This document shows, one piece after another, positions 27,667 through 35,736 of a stretch of 64,000 nt of DNA; the first letter of the stretch is position 1, and every line of letters begins with the position of its first letter. Location: assembly GCF_030818775.1 (NCBI RefSeq), contig NZ_JAUTAU010000001.1:4158001-4222000 (forward strand), written 5' to 3'. The position numbers and the translations under genes are program-made. The DNA is from Bacillus sp. SORGH_AS_0510 (GTDB lineage: Bacteria; Bacillota; Bacilli; Bacillales; Cytobacillaceae). Below the pieces are notes generated by a model, which was not told the DNA's origin, searched no databases, and was given only the letters and a program-made list of their open reading frames with translations.

Positions 27667-28845
27667 ATGAATAAAATGTATCTGCGGTTTTGGATTTTGG
27701 TCAGTATTGTGGCCATCTCTGGCTTTTCCCAAGGGATGCTTTTGCCCCTAATTGCCGTTATTTTTGAAAAAAGTGGGGTTTCTCCTTCACTAAACGGATT
27801 AAATGCTACAGCACTATATATTGGAATTCTACTTGTCTCTCCTTTCATGGAATGGCCGCTTAGAAAATATGGATACAAGCCGGTTATTATCTTTGGCGGT
27901 GCACTTGTCTTTTTATCTTTAGCTTTATTTCCGTTATGGAAAACCTTTTGGTTTTGGTTTTTCTTACGATTGTTGATTGGCATAGGCGATCACTCCCTAC
28001 ATTTTGCGACCCAGACGTGGATTACCTCGTTCTCACCTCCAGAAAGACGTGGCAGGAATATCTCATTATACGGCTTGTTTTTTGGGATTGGCTTCGCAAC
28101 TGGTCCATTAATGACACCATTAGTTAATGTGAACGAATCCTTACCATTTATTGCGTCTTCCATTCTTTGTTTAATTGGATGGGGATTTGTCTTTCTTTTA
28201 AAAAATGAACTGCCTGAACAAGAGGTTGGCATTAATTCCTTTTTAGGTACCATTAAACAATTTAGACGGGCCTTAAAGTATGGTTGGGTTGCCTTCCTTC
28301 CACCATTTTCTTATGGGTTCTTAGAGTCATCCCTAAACGGTAGTTTTCCCGTTTATGCTTTACGATCAAATATTGATGTTTCAAGTGTTTCCATTGTTTT
28401 ATCTGCCTTCGCTATCGGAAGTATTATTACCCAGCTTCCATTGGGTATGTTAAGCGATCAGTACGGGCGGAGAAATATTTTAATGACGGTCCTTTTTCTT
28501 GGCTTTTTTAGTTTTACCGCAGCCAGTTTCATGGAGCATTCCACTATTGGACTGTTTGTAACCTTCCTTATTTCAGGGATGGTCGTTGGTTCCACTTTCT
28601 CACTTGGGATTAGCTATATGACCGACCTTGTGCCGAAAGAGTTACTGCCAACTGGAAACTTATTATGTGGTATTTTCTTCAGTCTAGGAAGCCTAATGGG
28701 TCCAATAATCGGAGGACTATTTATTAAATACCTGCAGGACGTAAGCTTCTTTTATATTATTAGTACAATGCTTTTAATATTATCAGTCATCATCTTCGCA
28801 TTTGGAAAAAAATCTTATCCACTGCTTAATCAGCAGAATTCATAA
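27667..28845 (+). CDS. yfkF: MFS transporter YfkF
   Basis: 392 residues with 12 membrane helices. MFS signatures are at the loop after helix 2 (MEWPLRKYGYKPVI) and between helices 8 and 9 (PLGMLSDQYGRRNILM). Divergent from yfkE, with promoters expected in the 180-bp gap, matching the yfkE/yfkF arrangement of B. subtilis. Substrate unknown. No ordinary terminator follows; instead the 52-bp repeat array begins almost at the stop codon. Confidence 0.88.
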   Translation: MNKMYLRFWILVSIVAISGFSQGMLLPLIAVIFEKSGVSPSLNGLNATALYIGILLVSPFMEWPLRKYGYKPVIIFGGALVFLSLALFPLWKTFWFWFFLRLLIGIGDHSLHFATQTWITSFSPPERRGRNISLYGLFFGIGFATGPLMTPLVNVNESLPFIASSILCLIGWGFVFLLKNELPEQEVGINSFLGTIKQFRRALKYGWVAFLPPFSYGFLESSLNGSFPVYALRSNIDVSSVSIVLSAFAIGSIITQLPLGMLSDQYGRRNILMTVLFLGFFSFTAASFMEHSTIGLFVTFLISGMVVGSTFSLGISYMTDLVPKELLPTGNLLCGIFFSLGSLMGPIIGGLFIKYLQDVSFFYIISTMLLILSVIIFAFGKKSYPLLNQQNS

Positions 28846-28853
28846 GTAATTAT

Positions 28854-29305
28854 AGACGGAGGAGCTGGCTACTTCGACTTTTACGCCTTATTTCAAGTGA
28901 AAGTAAACGTAGGAACCGGCTACTTCGATTTTCACGCCTTCTTTTAAGCGAAAAGTAAACGTAGGAACCGACTACTTCGATTTTCACGCCTTCCTTTATG
29001 TGAAAAGTAGACGGAGGAGCCGGCTACTTCGACTTTTACCCCTTCTTTTAAGTGAAATGTAGACGTAGGCGCCGGCTACTTCGACTTTTACGCCTTCCCT
29101 CAAGTGAAATGTAGACGTAGGCGACAGCTACTTCGACTTTTACACCTTCCTTCAAGTGAAATGTAGACGTAGGCGACAGCTACTTCGACTTTTACGCCTT
29201 CCCTCAAGTGAAATGTAGACGTAGGCGCCGGCTACTTCGATTTTTACGCCTTCCTTCAAGTGAAATGTAGACGTAGGCGCCGGCTACTTCGACTTTCATT
29301 TAAAT
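28854..29305. repeat. 52-bp tandem palindrome array, ACGTAG...CTACTT type
   Basis: Nine units; the CTACTTCGA mark falls at 28869, 28920, 28972, 29024, 29076, 29128, 29180, 29232 and 29284, i.e. steps of 51 then 52 seven times. Each unit has the imperfect palindrome ACGTAG-N7-CTACTT followed by a pyrimidine-rich stretch (ACTTTTACGCCTTCC). The early units are more diverged than the last six. Confidence 0.95.
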
Positions 29306-29311
29306 GAGAAA

Positions 29312-29493
29312 GGCTGTGTTAAAGAACAGTGTTGATTAATACATCCTGTTAATTGGAGCGGAAGGCACGAAGACTCCTGTGGGAGTATGGTTCAGGAGAG
29401 ACCCCGCAGACGCTTGCGTCGAGGAGGCTCGCCGAAACACCCACGAACCGCTCGTGCCTGGAGCGGAAATCAACAGGCAAGTTTAACAGAGCC
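29312..29493. repeat. MITE-like element, copy 2
   Basis: 182-bp copy of the element at 10563-10746, with ends GGCTGTGTTAAA and TTTAACAGAGCC. Flanks AAATGAGAAA and AAATGAAAAA match at 9 of 10 positions, a possible decayed target duplication. It starts right after the 52-bp array. Confidence 0.8.
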
Positions 29494-29574
29494 AAATGAA
29501 AAAGAAAGAAGCAAGAACGTGTTCACTGAATAAAATATGTGGTAAGATAAAAGTAAATAGAAGAAAGAATTTCC

Positions 29575-29609
29575 GCTGTCATCCTTTGATGACAGCTTTC
29601 GTGTTTTTT
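29575..29609 (+). terminator. Intrinsic terminator with no upstream gene
   Basis: GCTGTCATC...GATGACAGC hairpin followed by TTTCGTGTTTTTT. It lies between the MITE-like copy and the pfeT gene with no coding frame before it, so it may end a short untranslated RNA or form part of a leader. Confidence 0.6.
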
Positions 29610-29652
29610 AGGGGTAGTGAATTTGATTATTGCTCTCAATTAGCAATGAAAT

Positions 29653-29766
29653 GCGGAAGCGCCCTGTTCAGCCCCTACTGGCAAATGTTCTTCGGCAACA
29701 AAGTCCGCTTTTGACTTTTATTGCCGGAGTTTTTTGACCCGAGGGGCTAGGCGCTGGAGCTAGACA
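29653..29766. repeat. Dispersed intergenic repeat, copy 1 (upstream of pfeT)
   Basis: About 114 bp from GCGGAAGCGCC to GGCGCTGGAGCTAGAC, with AGCGCC/GGCGCT at its ends and an internal GCAAATGTTCTTCGGCAA. A second, roughly 80 percent similar copy is at 31732-31849, on the other side of the ATPase gene. I recognise this as a sequence type scattered through Bacillaceae intergenic regions. Confidence 0.8.
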
Positions 29767-29806
29767 GTTATTTAATTTCATAAAAATGTATTGGAGGGAC
29801 AAACAA

Positions 29807-31723
29807 ATGAGTTCAGAAGCAAAGTCTCTTACAAAGGGGATGCAGGAACCAAGCTTTTTTGAAAAGATAAAACCACATGCTGAATTAATTGCAGCTGGTC
29901 TAAGTGGAGTATTGATTGCGGCCGGCTGGCTTCTTGATAAAAATGGGCAAGGAGCAGATTCCATCGTTGCCTACTTGTTAGCTTTTATCATAGGCGGTTT
30001 TGCCAAAGCAAAGGAAGGTATAGAGGAAACCTTTGAGAACAAAGAATTAAATGTGGAAATGTTAATGATTTTTGCTGCCGTCGGCTCTGCCATTATCGGC
30101 TATTGGACTGAAGGCGCCATCCTAATCTTTATTTTTGCAGTCAGCGGCGCCCTTGAAACATATACCATGAACAAAAGCCATAAAGAAATTTCCTCATTAA
30201 TGGAGTTGCAGCCTGAAGAAGCCTTGTTGATTTCCAATGGCCATGAAAAACGAGTACCTGTTTCCGAGCTAATCGTGGGCGATCACATCCTGATTAAGCC
30301 TGGAGAGCGTGTTCCTTCTGATGGAATCATTATAAAAGGTCAAACCAATATAGATGAAGCGGCGATTACTGGTGAGTCGATGCCAGTATCTAAAGGGGAA
30401 CAAACGGAAGTATTTGCCGGCACGGTGAATATGACTGGCTCCATTACCGTTGAAGTAACCAAATCAAGCAATGATACCTTGTTTCAAAAAATCATTCAGC
30501 TTGTTCAATCAGCTCAAAGTGAAAAATCCCCTTCACAGCTTTTCATCGAGCGCTTTGAAGGAACCTATGTAAAGGTAGTCCTGCTTGTCGTATTTGCCAT
30601 GTTTTTTATCCCGCACTTTGTACTAGATTGGAGCTGGCATGAATCCTTCTACCGTGCCATGATTTTATTAGTTGTCGCATCACCTTGTGCATTGGTTGCC
30701 TCCATCATGCCTGCTACCTTATCGGCTATTTCTAATGGTGCCAAACATGGAATCTTAGTTAAAGGTGGTGTCCACCTTGAGAACCTTGGCCACCTTGGTG
30801 CCATTGCGTTTGATAAAACTGGGACACTGACAAAAGGGAAACCAGAGGTCACAGAGGTAATCGTAAAAGAAGGATTAAATAAAGAAAATCTAATTTGGAA
30901 GGCTGCATCCATTGAAAGTCATTCTAATCATCCTCTTGCACAGGCAATCGTAAAGCACGTCAAAAAGCACAGCAAAACAGACCTATTCCATCCAGACAGC
31001 CTTGAAGATGTTCCAGGATGGGGCGTAAAGGCAGAGATAAACGGGGAACAATGGAAAATTGGTAAGGCTGCTTTTGTTGGAAAAGAAGCGGTAGAACGCT
31101 TTGCAGATGGAAAAGCAAAACAGCTCGCAAGCCAAGGAAATACGCTTGTGTTTATCGCTATTAACAATGAACTTAGTGGACTAATTGCCTTAAAGGATGT
31201 CGTCCGAGAAGAAACGAAACTCGCTATCGACCATCTTAAAAAACAAGGAATTCGTACGGTCATGCTGACAGGTGATAGTGAAAAAACCGCCCGTGCAATC
31301 GCGGCAGAAAGTCATGTGGATGAAGTATTTGCAGAATGCCTTCCAGAAGAAAAAGTGGAACACCTTAAAAAGCTAAAAACAAAATATAATACTGTTGCAA
31401 TGGTAGGAGACGGAATCAACGATGCACCTGCATTGGCCATTGCCAACGTAGGAATTGCCATGGGAGAGGGAACAGACGTTGCCCTTGAAACCGCGGATAT
31501 TGTGTTAATGAAGAATGACCTCCCAAGAATAGCTGAGGCCATTAATCTTTCACAACGGATGAACAGAATCATTAAGCAAAACGTGGTATTTTCTATCACA
31601 GTTATCATGCTACTCATCTCGTCCAATTTCTTTCAAGTGCTCGATTTACCATTTGGCGTCATCGGTCACGAAGGAAGTACCATTCTTGTCATATTAAACA
31701 GTTTAAGGTTATTGAAATCCTAA
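29807..31723 (+). CDS. pfeT: P1B-4-type metal-efflux ATPase (PfeT/ZosA-like)
   Basis: 638 residues from ATG 29807 (RBS TTGGAGGGA; an upstream in-frame ATG has none). P-type ATPase with TGES actuator motif, phosphorylation motif DKTGTLTKG (Asp336), HP motif (SNHPLA) and hinge MVGDGINDAPAL. The metal-site helix reads SPC (292-294) instead of CPC, and HEGST (from 621) occurs in the last helix region; both mark subgroup P1B-4. There is no N-terminal metal-binding domain. In B. subtilis the equivalent (PfeT, formerly ZosA) exports Fe(II) and is controlled by PerR/Fur. I see no clear Per or Fur box in the short leader left by the repeat. Confidence 0.88.
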   Translation: MSSEAKSLTKGMQEPSFFEKIKPHAELIAAGLSGVLIAAGWLLDKNGQGADSIVAYLLAFIIGGFAKAKEGIEETFENKELNVEMLMIFAAVGSAIIGYWTEGAILIFIFAVSGALETYTMNKSHKEISSLMELQPEEALLISNGHEKRVPVSELIVGDHILIKPGERVPSDGIIIKGQTNIDEAAITGESMPVSKGEQTEVFAGTVNMTGSITVEVTKSSNDTLFQKIIQLVQSAQSEKSPSQLFIERFEGTYVKVVLLVVFAMFFIPHFVLDWSWHESFYRAMILLVVASPCALVASIMPATLSAISNGAKHGILVKGGVHLENLGHLGAIAFDKTGTLTKGKPEVTEVIVKEGLNKENLIWKAASIESHSNHPLAQAIVKHVKKHSKTDLFHPDSLEDVPGWGVKAEINGEQWKIGKAAFVGKEAVERFADGKAKQLASQGNTLVFIAINNELSGLIALKDVVREETKLAIDHLKKQGIRTVMLTGDSEKTARAIAAESHVDEVFAECLPEEKVEHLKKLKTKYNTVAMVGDGINDAPALAIANVGIAMGEGTDVALETADIVLMKNDLPRIAEAINLSQRMNRIIKQNVVFSITVIMLLISSNFFQVLDLPFGVIGHEGSTILVILNSLRLLKS

Positions 31724-31731
31724 CGATAAGA

Positions 31732-31849
31732 AAAGCGCAAGCGCCTTGGTCAGCCCCGACAGGCAAATGTTCTTCGGCAAGAAAAGTCGCTCTTTGACTT
31801 TACTTGCCGAAGGTTATTTGACCCGAGGGCTAGGCGCTGGAGCTGGACA
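31732..31849. repeat. Dispersed intergenic repeat, copy 2 (downstream of pfeT)
   Basis: Starts 9 bases past the pfeT stop codon. Same layout and orientation as the copy at 29653-29766 (AAGCGCC...GGCGCTGGAGCTGGAC). Confidence 0.8.
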
Positions 31850-31885
31850 ATTCTCAAAGTCGAATTTTTTACTTCTTATTTTGTA

Positions 31886-31918
31886 GAAAAAGGAGGTTGA
31901 CACGAGTCAGCCTCCTTT
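31886..31918 (-). terminator. Terminator of the 34-residue protein gene
   Basis: AAAGGAGGCTGAC...GTCAACCTCCTTT hairpin followed by TTCTAC on the minus strand. Confidence 0.85.
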
Positions 31919-31924
31919 CGTTAT

Positions 31925-32029
31925 TTAGTGGTAGCCATTTGAACCATTGGCTGAACCAGATGTTTTATTGCCTTTACTGCCTTTTCCTTTTTGCTTTGTG
32001 CTGCCATCTTTTTTCGTATGTTTGGTCAT
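31925..32029 (-). CDS. Small basic Lys/Gly/Ser-rich protein
   Basis: 34 residues, MTKHTKKDGSTKQKGKGSKG then a Gly/Ser/Asn-rich tail. RBS GGGAGGG sits 8 bases upstream and a strong terminator follows, so it is very probably a gene. Composition (Lys, Gly, Ser, Asn; no hydrophobic stretch) is like minor small acid-soluble spore proteins, but I cannot match it to a named one. Confidence 0.7.
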   Translation of the reverse strand: MTKHTKKDGSTKQKGKGSKGNKTSGSANGSNGYH

Positions 32030-32108
32030 CGCTTTTACCCTCCCTTACTTATGTGTATCCCCTCCATCATAGTTTGAACAGAAGGTCCTTTTTCATAATG
32101 GGAAAGTA

Positions 32109-32945
32109 TTAGCAATTTGACTTATTTTTTTCACTGTAAAAGGCATTAATTTCTCCACCAAGAATAATGACGAAGGCAGATATATATAACCAAATCATTA
32201 GTACAATAATCGCCCCAATACTGCCGTAAGTAAGGGAATAATTAGTGATATTTCCAACGTAAAAAGATAATCCAATGGAAGAAATAATCCATCCGACTGT
32301 GGCAAAGGCTGCTCCTGGAAAAGCACTGCGGCACTTTAATTTTACATTTGGGGCAATCCAGTAAAGTCCTGTGAAAATAAGGAACAAAATGATGGCACTC
32401 ACCAGCCAGCTTAATGCGTTCCAAAGCTTAATAAATTCTGTAGTATAACCTAATTGTGAAAAAAGAAAGACACCAATTGCTCTACCGAATACAGGTATGA
32501 TAAGAGCCAAGATAAATACAAAGATCATACCAAATGTTAAGAGAATAGCCATCCCTCTTGCAACGATAAATGACCGGCTTTCTTTCACGTTATACGCTTT
32601 GTTAAAAGATCTTACAATGGCATTAATTCCATTGGATGCAGACCAAATTGTTCCGATAATCCCAAATGAAAGCAGTCCACCATTCCGATGGGTCATAATT
32701 TCATCCACATTTTTTTCGATTAAATTTATGGCCTCTGCTGGGGCAAAATCTTTAATCATTCCGAGTATATCCTCATGTGGAAAAGGAATATAAGGCAATA
32801 ATGTAAACATGACAATGAGGAGTGGAAACAAAGAAAGTAGTAAAAAATAGGCCAATTGTGCACTTAATCCAGGGAGATCATCTTCTTCAATCCTGTGCCA
32901 AAGTAATTTTAGCAATGAAGAACGTACATTCTCTGAATTGTCCAT
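32109..32945 (-). CDS. yfkH: YihY/BrkB-family membrane protein (YfkH-like)
   Basis: 278 residues, six membrane helices. Family landmarks: LSAQLAYFLLLSLFPLLIVM (helix 1), YTEFIKLWN region, PNVKLKCRSAFPGAAFATVG and YGSIGAIIVLMIWLYISAFV. The family was once misnamed ribonuclease BN; its function is unknown, possibly transport. Preceded on the same strand by a YtxH gene 16 bases away, so likely an operon. Confidence 0.9.
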   Translation of the reverse strand: MDNSENVRSSLLKLLWHRIEEDDLPGLSAQLAYFLLLSLFPLLIVMFTLLPYIPFPHEDILGMIKDFAPAEAINLIEKNVDEIMTHRNGGLLSFGIIGTIWSASNGINAIVRSFNKAYNVKESRSFIVARGMAILLTFGMIFVFILALIIPVFGRAIGVFLFSQLGYTTEFIKLWNALSWLVSAIILFLIFTGLYWIAPNVKLKCRSAFPGAAFATVGWIISSIGLSFYVGNITNYSLTYGSIGAIIVLMIWLYISAFVIILGGEINAFYSEKNKSNC

Positions 32946-32961
32946 TTCCTTCCTCCTTTTT

Positions 32962-33330
32962 TTAAAGTTTTTCTTCTCCTTTTACCTCTTCTAATAAATC
33001 TTCAAGTTCATCATTCTTAACAAACGTTTCTTTCGTTTCTTTAATGATTTCAGTAACTTGTGGGGTTAGTTCACGTAACTCGTCCACTTTATCTGTTATG
33101 TAAGCAATATCCTCACTCACCTGCTCAAATGTATCCTTAATTCTGGCTGCCGTTCCTTTTACCTTTTCGGTAATTTCACCAGGATTTTTAGCAATATAGG
33201 TCACCTTGCCGGACACTTTAATAACATTTTCCTTCATGGCCTGGCGGGTTGGTTTATCTAATAAACTGATGGCTCCGCCAGCAAGAGCACCAATTAACAT
33301 CCCTCTCCAAAATTGATTCTTTTTTGTCAT
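32962..33330 (-). CDS. YtxH domain-containing protein
   Basis: 122 residues. N-terminal short hydrophobic segment with small residues (GMLIGALAGGAISLLDKPTR, typical of YtxH) followed by a long amphipathic helix rich in Lys/Glu/Val. YtxH proteins are small membrane-associated proteins linked to stress. ATG behind AAGGAGAG. First gene of the pair with yfkH. Confidence 0.88.
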   Translation of the reverse strand: MTKKNQFWRGMLIGALAGGAISLLDKPTRQAMKENVIKVSGKVTYIAKNPGEITEKVKGTAARIKDTFEQVSEDIAYITDKVDELRELTPQVTEIIKETKETFVKNDELEDLLEEVKGEEKL

Positions 33331-33558
33331 CTTAAACTCTCCTTAATCCTAGTTATTATCATTCATCTTTTTAAAAAAAATAATGTCATCAATTCCCTAC
33401 GTTTATTTTGCTTTATCTCCGTTTCCTATGCAAGTCTGCGTTCTCTTTTATACCCATTCTTTTACGAGTTTAATCGTATGAACTTAAGAGAAGAATATAT
33501 TGACAGATCATTTTTAACATGAAAAGATGGGTATATGAATTCGGAAAGGATGACCGAA

Positions 33559-33783
33559 ATGAATCTATCAGAAAAATCAATTGAAAATGTAGAATATATG
33601 ATTGAACAAATAAAGGAAAAATTAAAGGTGTTAAACCTCGGAGCGATTAAACCTTCGCATTTTGATGAAGAAATGTACGAGGAATTAAAAGAAATCTATG
33701 AAATGGTCCTTAAAAAGAACTCATTTAGCCCAAATGAAATGCAGGCACTAGTTGAAGAACTAGGGAGTTTACGTAAAAAATAA
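33559..33783 (+). CDS. yfkK: DUF1128 family protein YfkK
   Basis: 74 residues from ATG 33559 (GGAAAGGATG upstream). Helical, cytoplasmic: [40 protein letters not shown]. Matches YfkK/DUF1128, conserved in Bacillales, function unknown. Shares a bidirectional terminator with map. Confidence 0.88.
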   Translation: MNLSEKSIENVEYMIEQIKEKLKVLNLGAIKPSHFDEEMYEELKEIYEMVLKKNSFSPNEMQALVEELGSLRKK

Positions 33784-33790
33784 GACAAAC

Positions 33791-33828
33791 AAAACCCGTT
33801 ATTTTTGCGAAATAACGGGTTTCCTTTT
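33791..33828 (+). terminator. Bidirectional terminator between yfkK and map
   Basis: AAACCCGTTATTT/AAATAACGGGTTT hairpin with CCTTTT on the plus strand and a T-rich run on the minus strand. Confidence 0.88.
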
Positions 33829-34576
33829 ATCTTTGCTCTGTTAAGATCATCGGGCCATCTTTTGTAATGGCGATAGTATGCTCATATTGTGCGGAAAGTT
33901 TACCATCAACAGTTCGTGCTGTCCAACCATTAGAGTCCATCTTTGTTTGATATTGACCGATATTTACCATTGGTTCAATCGTAAAGACCATTCCCTCTTT
34001 GATTCTTGCCCCTTTTCCCGGCAGTCCATAATGTGGAACATCCGGTTTCTCATGAATCACTGCACCTATTCCATGCCCAATAAAGTCTCTCACAACAGAT
34101 AGGCCTTCACCTTCTACATAAGTTTGGATAGCATGACCAATGTCACCTATTCGGTTTCCTACAACAGCCTGCTCAATTCCTTTGTATAAGGCTTCCTTCG
34201 TCACTTTTAACAAATGATCTGCCTCATTAGAGATATTCCCAACAGCATATGACCATGCTGAATCTGCTAATGCCCCATTGTAATTGACTACCATATCAAT
34301 GGTGACAATATCTCCTTCTTTTAAAGCTTGTTTTCTTGGAAATCCGTGACAAATTTCATCATTGATACTGGCACATGTCGCATATTCATAGCCTTTATAT
34401 CCCTTTTGCTCTGGTGTTGCATTATGTTCAGTTAAGAACTGGTCGACAAACTGGTCTATTTCCCAAGTAGTCACGCCAGGTTTAATTAATTTTGCTATTT
34501 CCTTATGACAAGCCGCTAGGATTTCCCCCGCCTTTTTCATCGCATCAATTTCACGTTGTGATTTCAAGACAATCAT
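33827..34576 (-). CDS. map: Methionine aminopeptidase, type I
   Basis: 249 residues. Pita-bread fold with all metal ligands in place: Asp94, Asp105, His168, Glu201, Glu232, and His77 as the catalytic base. It removes N-terminal Met from new proteins in the cytosol. The sequence is like the second Bacillus enzyme (MapB/YflG) rather than the one beside adk and infA. Monocistronic. Confidence 0.94.
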   Translation of the reverse strand: MIVLKSQREIDAMKKAGEILAACHKEIAKLIKPGVTTWEIDQFVDQFLTEHNATPEQKGYKGYEYATCASINDEICHGFPRKQALKEGDIVTIDMVVNYNGALADSAWSYAVGNISNEADHLLKVTKEALYKGIEQAVVGNRIGDIGHAIQTYVEGEGLSVVRDFIGHGIGAVIHEKPDVPHYGLPGKGARIKEGMVFTIEPMVNIGQYQTKMDSNGWTARTVDGKLSAQYEHTIAITKDGPMILTEQR

Positions 34577-34816
34577 TTGTTTACCTGCCTTTTTAATTTA
34601 TTTTTATGTATGTTAATATAAGATTTTTACTCGTTAAACTTTATGGCAACACTACTAATATTAACGCTAAACCGTAATTTTTTCAAAAATAGCATTCGCT
34701 AGTCTAAAATTAATAATTTTCACTATTTTTTATATTCCTTCGTTCTTAATATGGTACTTTTTCATTCTTTTTGGTAGAATTAACTTATAAATATGTATAA
34801 TAGGTGTGTGAATTTA

Positions 34817-35149
34817 ATGATTGGTGATCGCGTAAAAAAATTTCGCCTAGAAAAGAAAATGTCTCTTTCCGAACTTGCAGAACAAGCTGGCGTCGCTAAG
34901 TCTTATTTAAGTTCTCTTGAAAGAAACCTGCAAAAAAACCCATCGATTCAATTTCTTGAGAAAATTGCTGCTGTATTAAATCTACCAGTCGAGCATTTGA
35001 TACATGAGCAAATTAATAAAGATGAGTTAGATAGCGAATGGATGAACCTAGTGAAAGAAGCAATGGGTTCTGGTGTTTCTAAAGAACAATTTCGTGATTT
35101 CCTCGAGTTTAATAAGTGGAGAATAAATCAAAATAATACTAATGAATAG
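34817..35149 (+). CDS. sinR: Biofilm/sporulation master repressor SinR
   Basis: 110 residues from ATG 34817. N-terminal HTH_XRE domain (VKKFRLEKKMSLSELAEQAG, VAKSYLSSLERNLQKNPSIQ) and a C-terminal Sin domain (LDSEWMNLVKEAMGSGVSKE then QFRDFLEFNKW) for tetramerisation and SinI binding. In B. subtilis SinR represses matrix operons (eps, tapA-sipW-tasA). Similarity to B. subtilis SinR is high along the whole length. A SinI-like gene lies downstream in the opposite orientation, not upstream in an operon as in B. subtilis. Confidence 0.92.
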   Translation: MIGDRVKKFRLEKKMSLSELAEQAGVAKSYLSSLERNLQKNPSIQFLEKIAAVLNLPVEHLIHEQINKDELDSEWMNLVKEAMGSGVSKEQFRDFLEFNKWRINQNNTNE

Positions 35150-35165
35150 TAGTTATTATAAAGAA

Positions 35166-35211
35166 GAAAAGCATTCTACATTAGAAGATCTCTCTTGTAG
35201 AATGCTTTTTT
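35166..35211 (+). terminator. Bidirectional terminator between sinR and the sinI-like gene
   Basis: AAAGCATTCTACA...TGTAGAATGCTTT, 13-bp stem with T runs on both strands. Confidence 0.92.
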
Positions 35212-35225
35212 AATTATACCAAGAG

Positions 35226-35354
35226 TTATCTCTGATCATCTTGGTAAAGGAATTCACGAACATCTGCTATAGATAATCCAAGTTCTCTTGCTTCCAGTAT
35301 TAGTGCCATCCATTCCTGATCAATTACTTCCACGGTTCTCTCTGTAATTATCAT
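35226..35354 (-). CDS. sinI: SinI-like anti-repressor
   Basis: 42 residues: MIITERTVEVIDQEWMALIL continuing EARELGLSIADVREFLYQDD. The pattern DQEWxxLxxEAxxxGxSxxxxRxFL is the SinI/SinR interaction segment, as in B. subtilis SinI (LDQEWVELMVEAKEANIS). It lacks a DNA-binding domain, so it should bind and dismantle SinR tetramers and relieve matrix-gene repression. RBS AGGGGTGAG precedes ATG 35354. The gene is convergent with sinR and starts 33 bases after a cyclic-di-GMP-I riboswitch. Confidence 0.85.
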   Translation of the reverse strand: MIITERTVEVIDQEWMALILEARELGLSIADVREFLYQDDQR

Positions 35355-35387
35355 TTTTCTCACCCCTAAAATACAAATTGTATTCCA

Positions 35388-35466
35388 GGTAACCCGGCCA
35401 TCATAGCAAGCGTATTGCGTGCCTTAGATCCTCGGTTTTGCGTCCCTACTTTTCAACAGGTTTGCC
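35388..35466 (-). ncRNA. Cyclic-di-GMP-I (GEMM) riboswitch controlling sinI
   Basis: Read on the minus strand, the aptamer begins GGCAAACC. P2 is CCTGTT-GAAA-AGTAGG, with the conserved GAAA tetraloop. GGGACGCAAA-ACC follows, then the tetraloop-receptor side ending in CTAAGG, a P3 arm, and closing GGGTTACC. Every block matches the GEMM-I consensus (compare Vibrio Vc2). The 33 bases between aptamer and ATG hold a weak AATACA/TGTATT hairpin and the SD sequence. TTACC of the closing strand can pair with GGTGA of the SD, so a translational switch is possible; its direction is inference. Confidence 0.9.
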
Positions 35467-35469
35467 TTT

Positions 35470-35736
35470 TTCTGTTAGTTCTAATACTTTAATATTACAG
35501 TTTTCCAGCTCCTACTATTTATTTAGGTATAATTACTTAATATCAAATGATATGTACATTATATCTAGTCCTTTTATAATAGGTTGTTGGATTTTGTCTT
35601 TAATTTATAATTTTCTAATTATTTTTTCACACAAATTATCCTATTTTTCTACAAAAAATCCCGATTTCTCCCAATTTAATTGAAATGCAAAAAAGGAAGG
35701 ATTCCAAATCAAATCCCCCCTTGAATATGACTATGT
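35470..35736. other. Intergenic region upstream of the riboswitch
   Basis: AT-rich, no gene. The promoter for the riboswitch-sinI transcript must lie here; a TATAAT on the minus strand (about 35567-35572) lacks a good -35, so I do not assign it. Confidence 0.4.

Noticed and set aside
29496..29714. 72-codon frame between the MITE-like copy and pfeT
   Set aside because: It runs through a terminator and into a dispersed repeat; no RBS.
29653..31849. Composite transposon around pfeT
   Set aside because: The flanking repeats encode no transposase and no target duplication is visible; reported only as a flanking-repeat observation.
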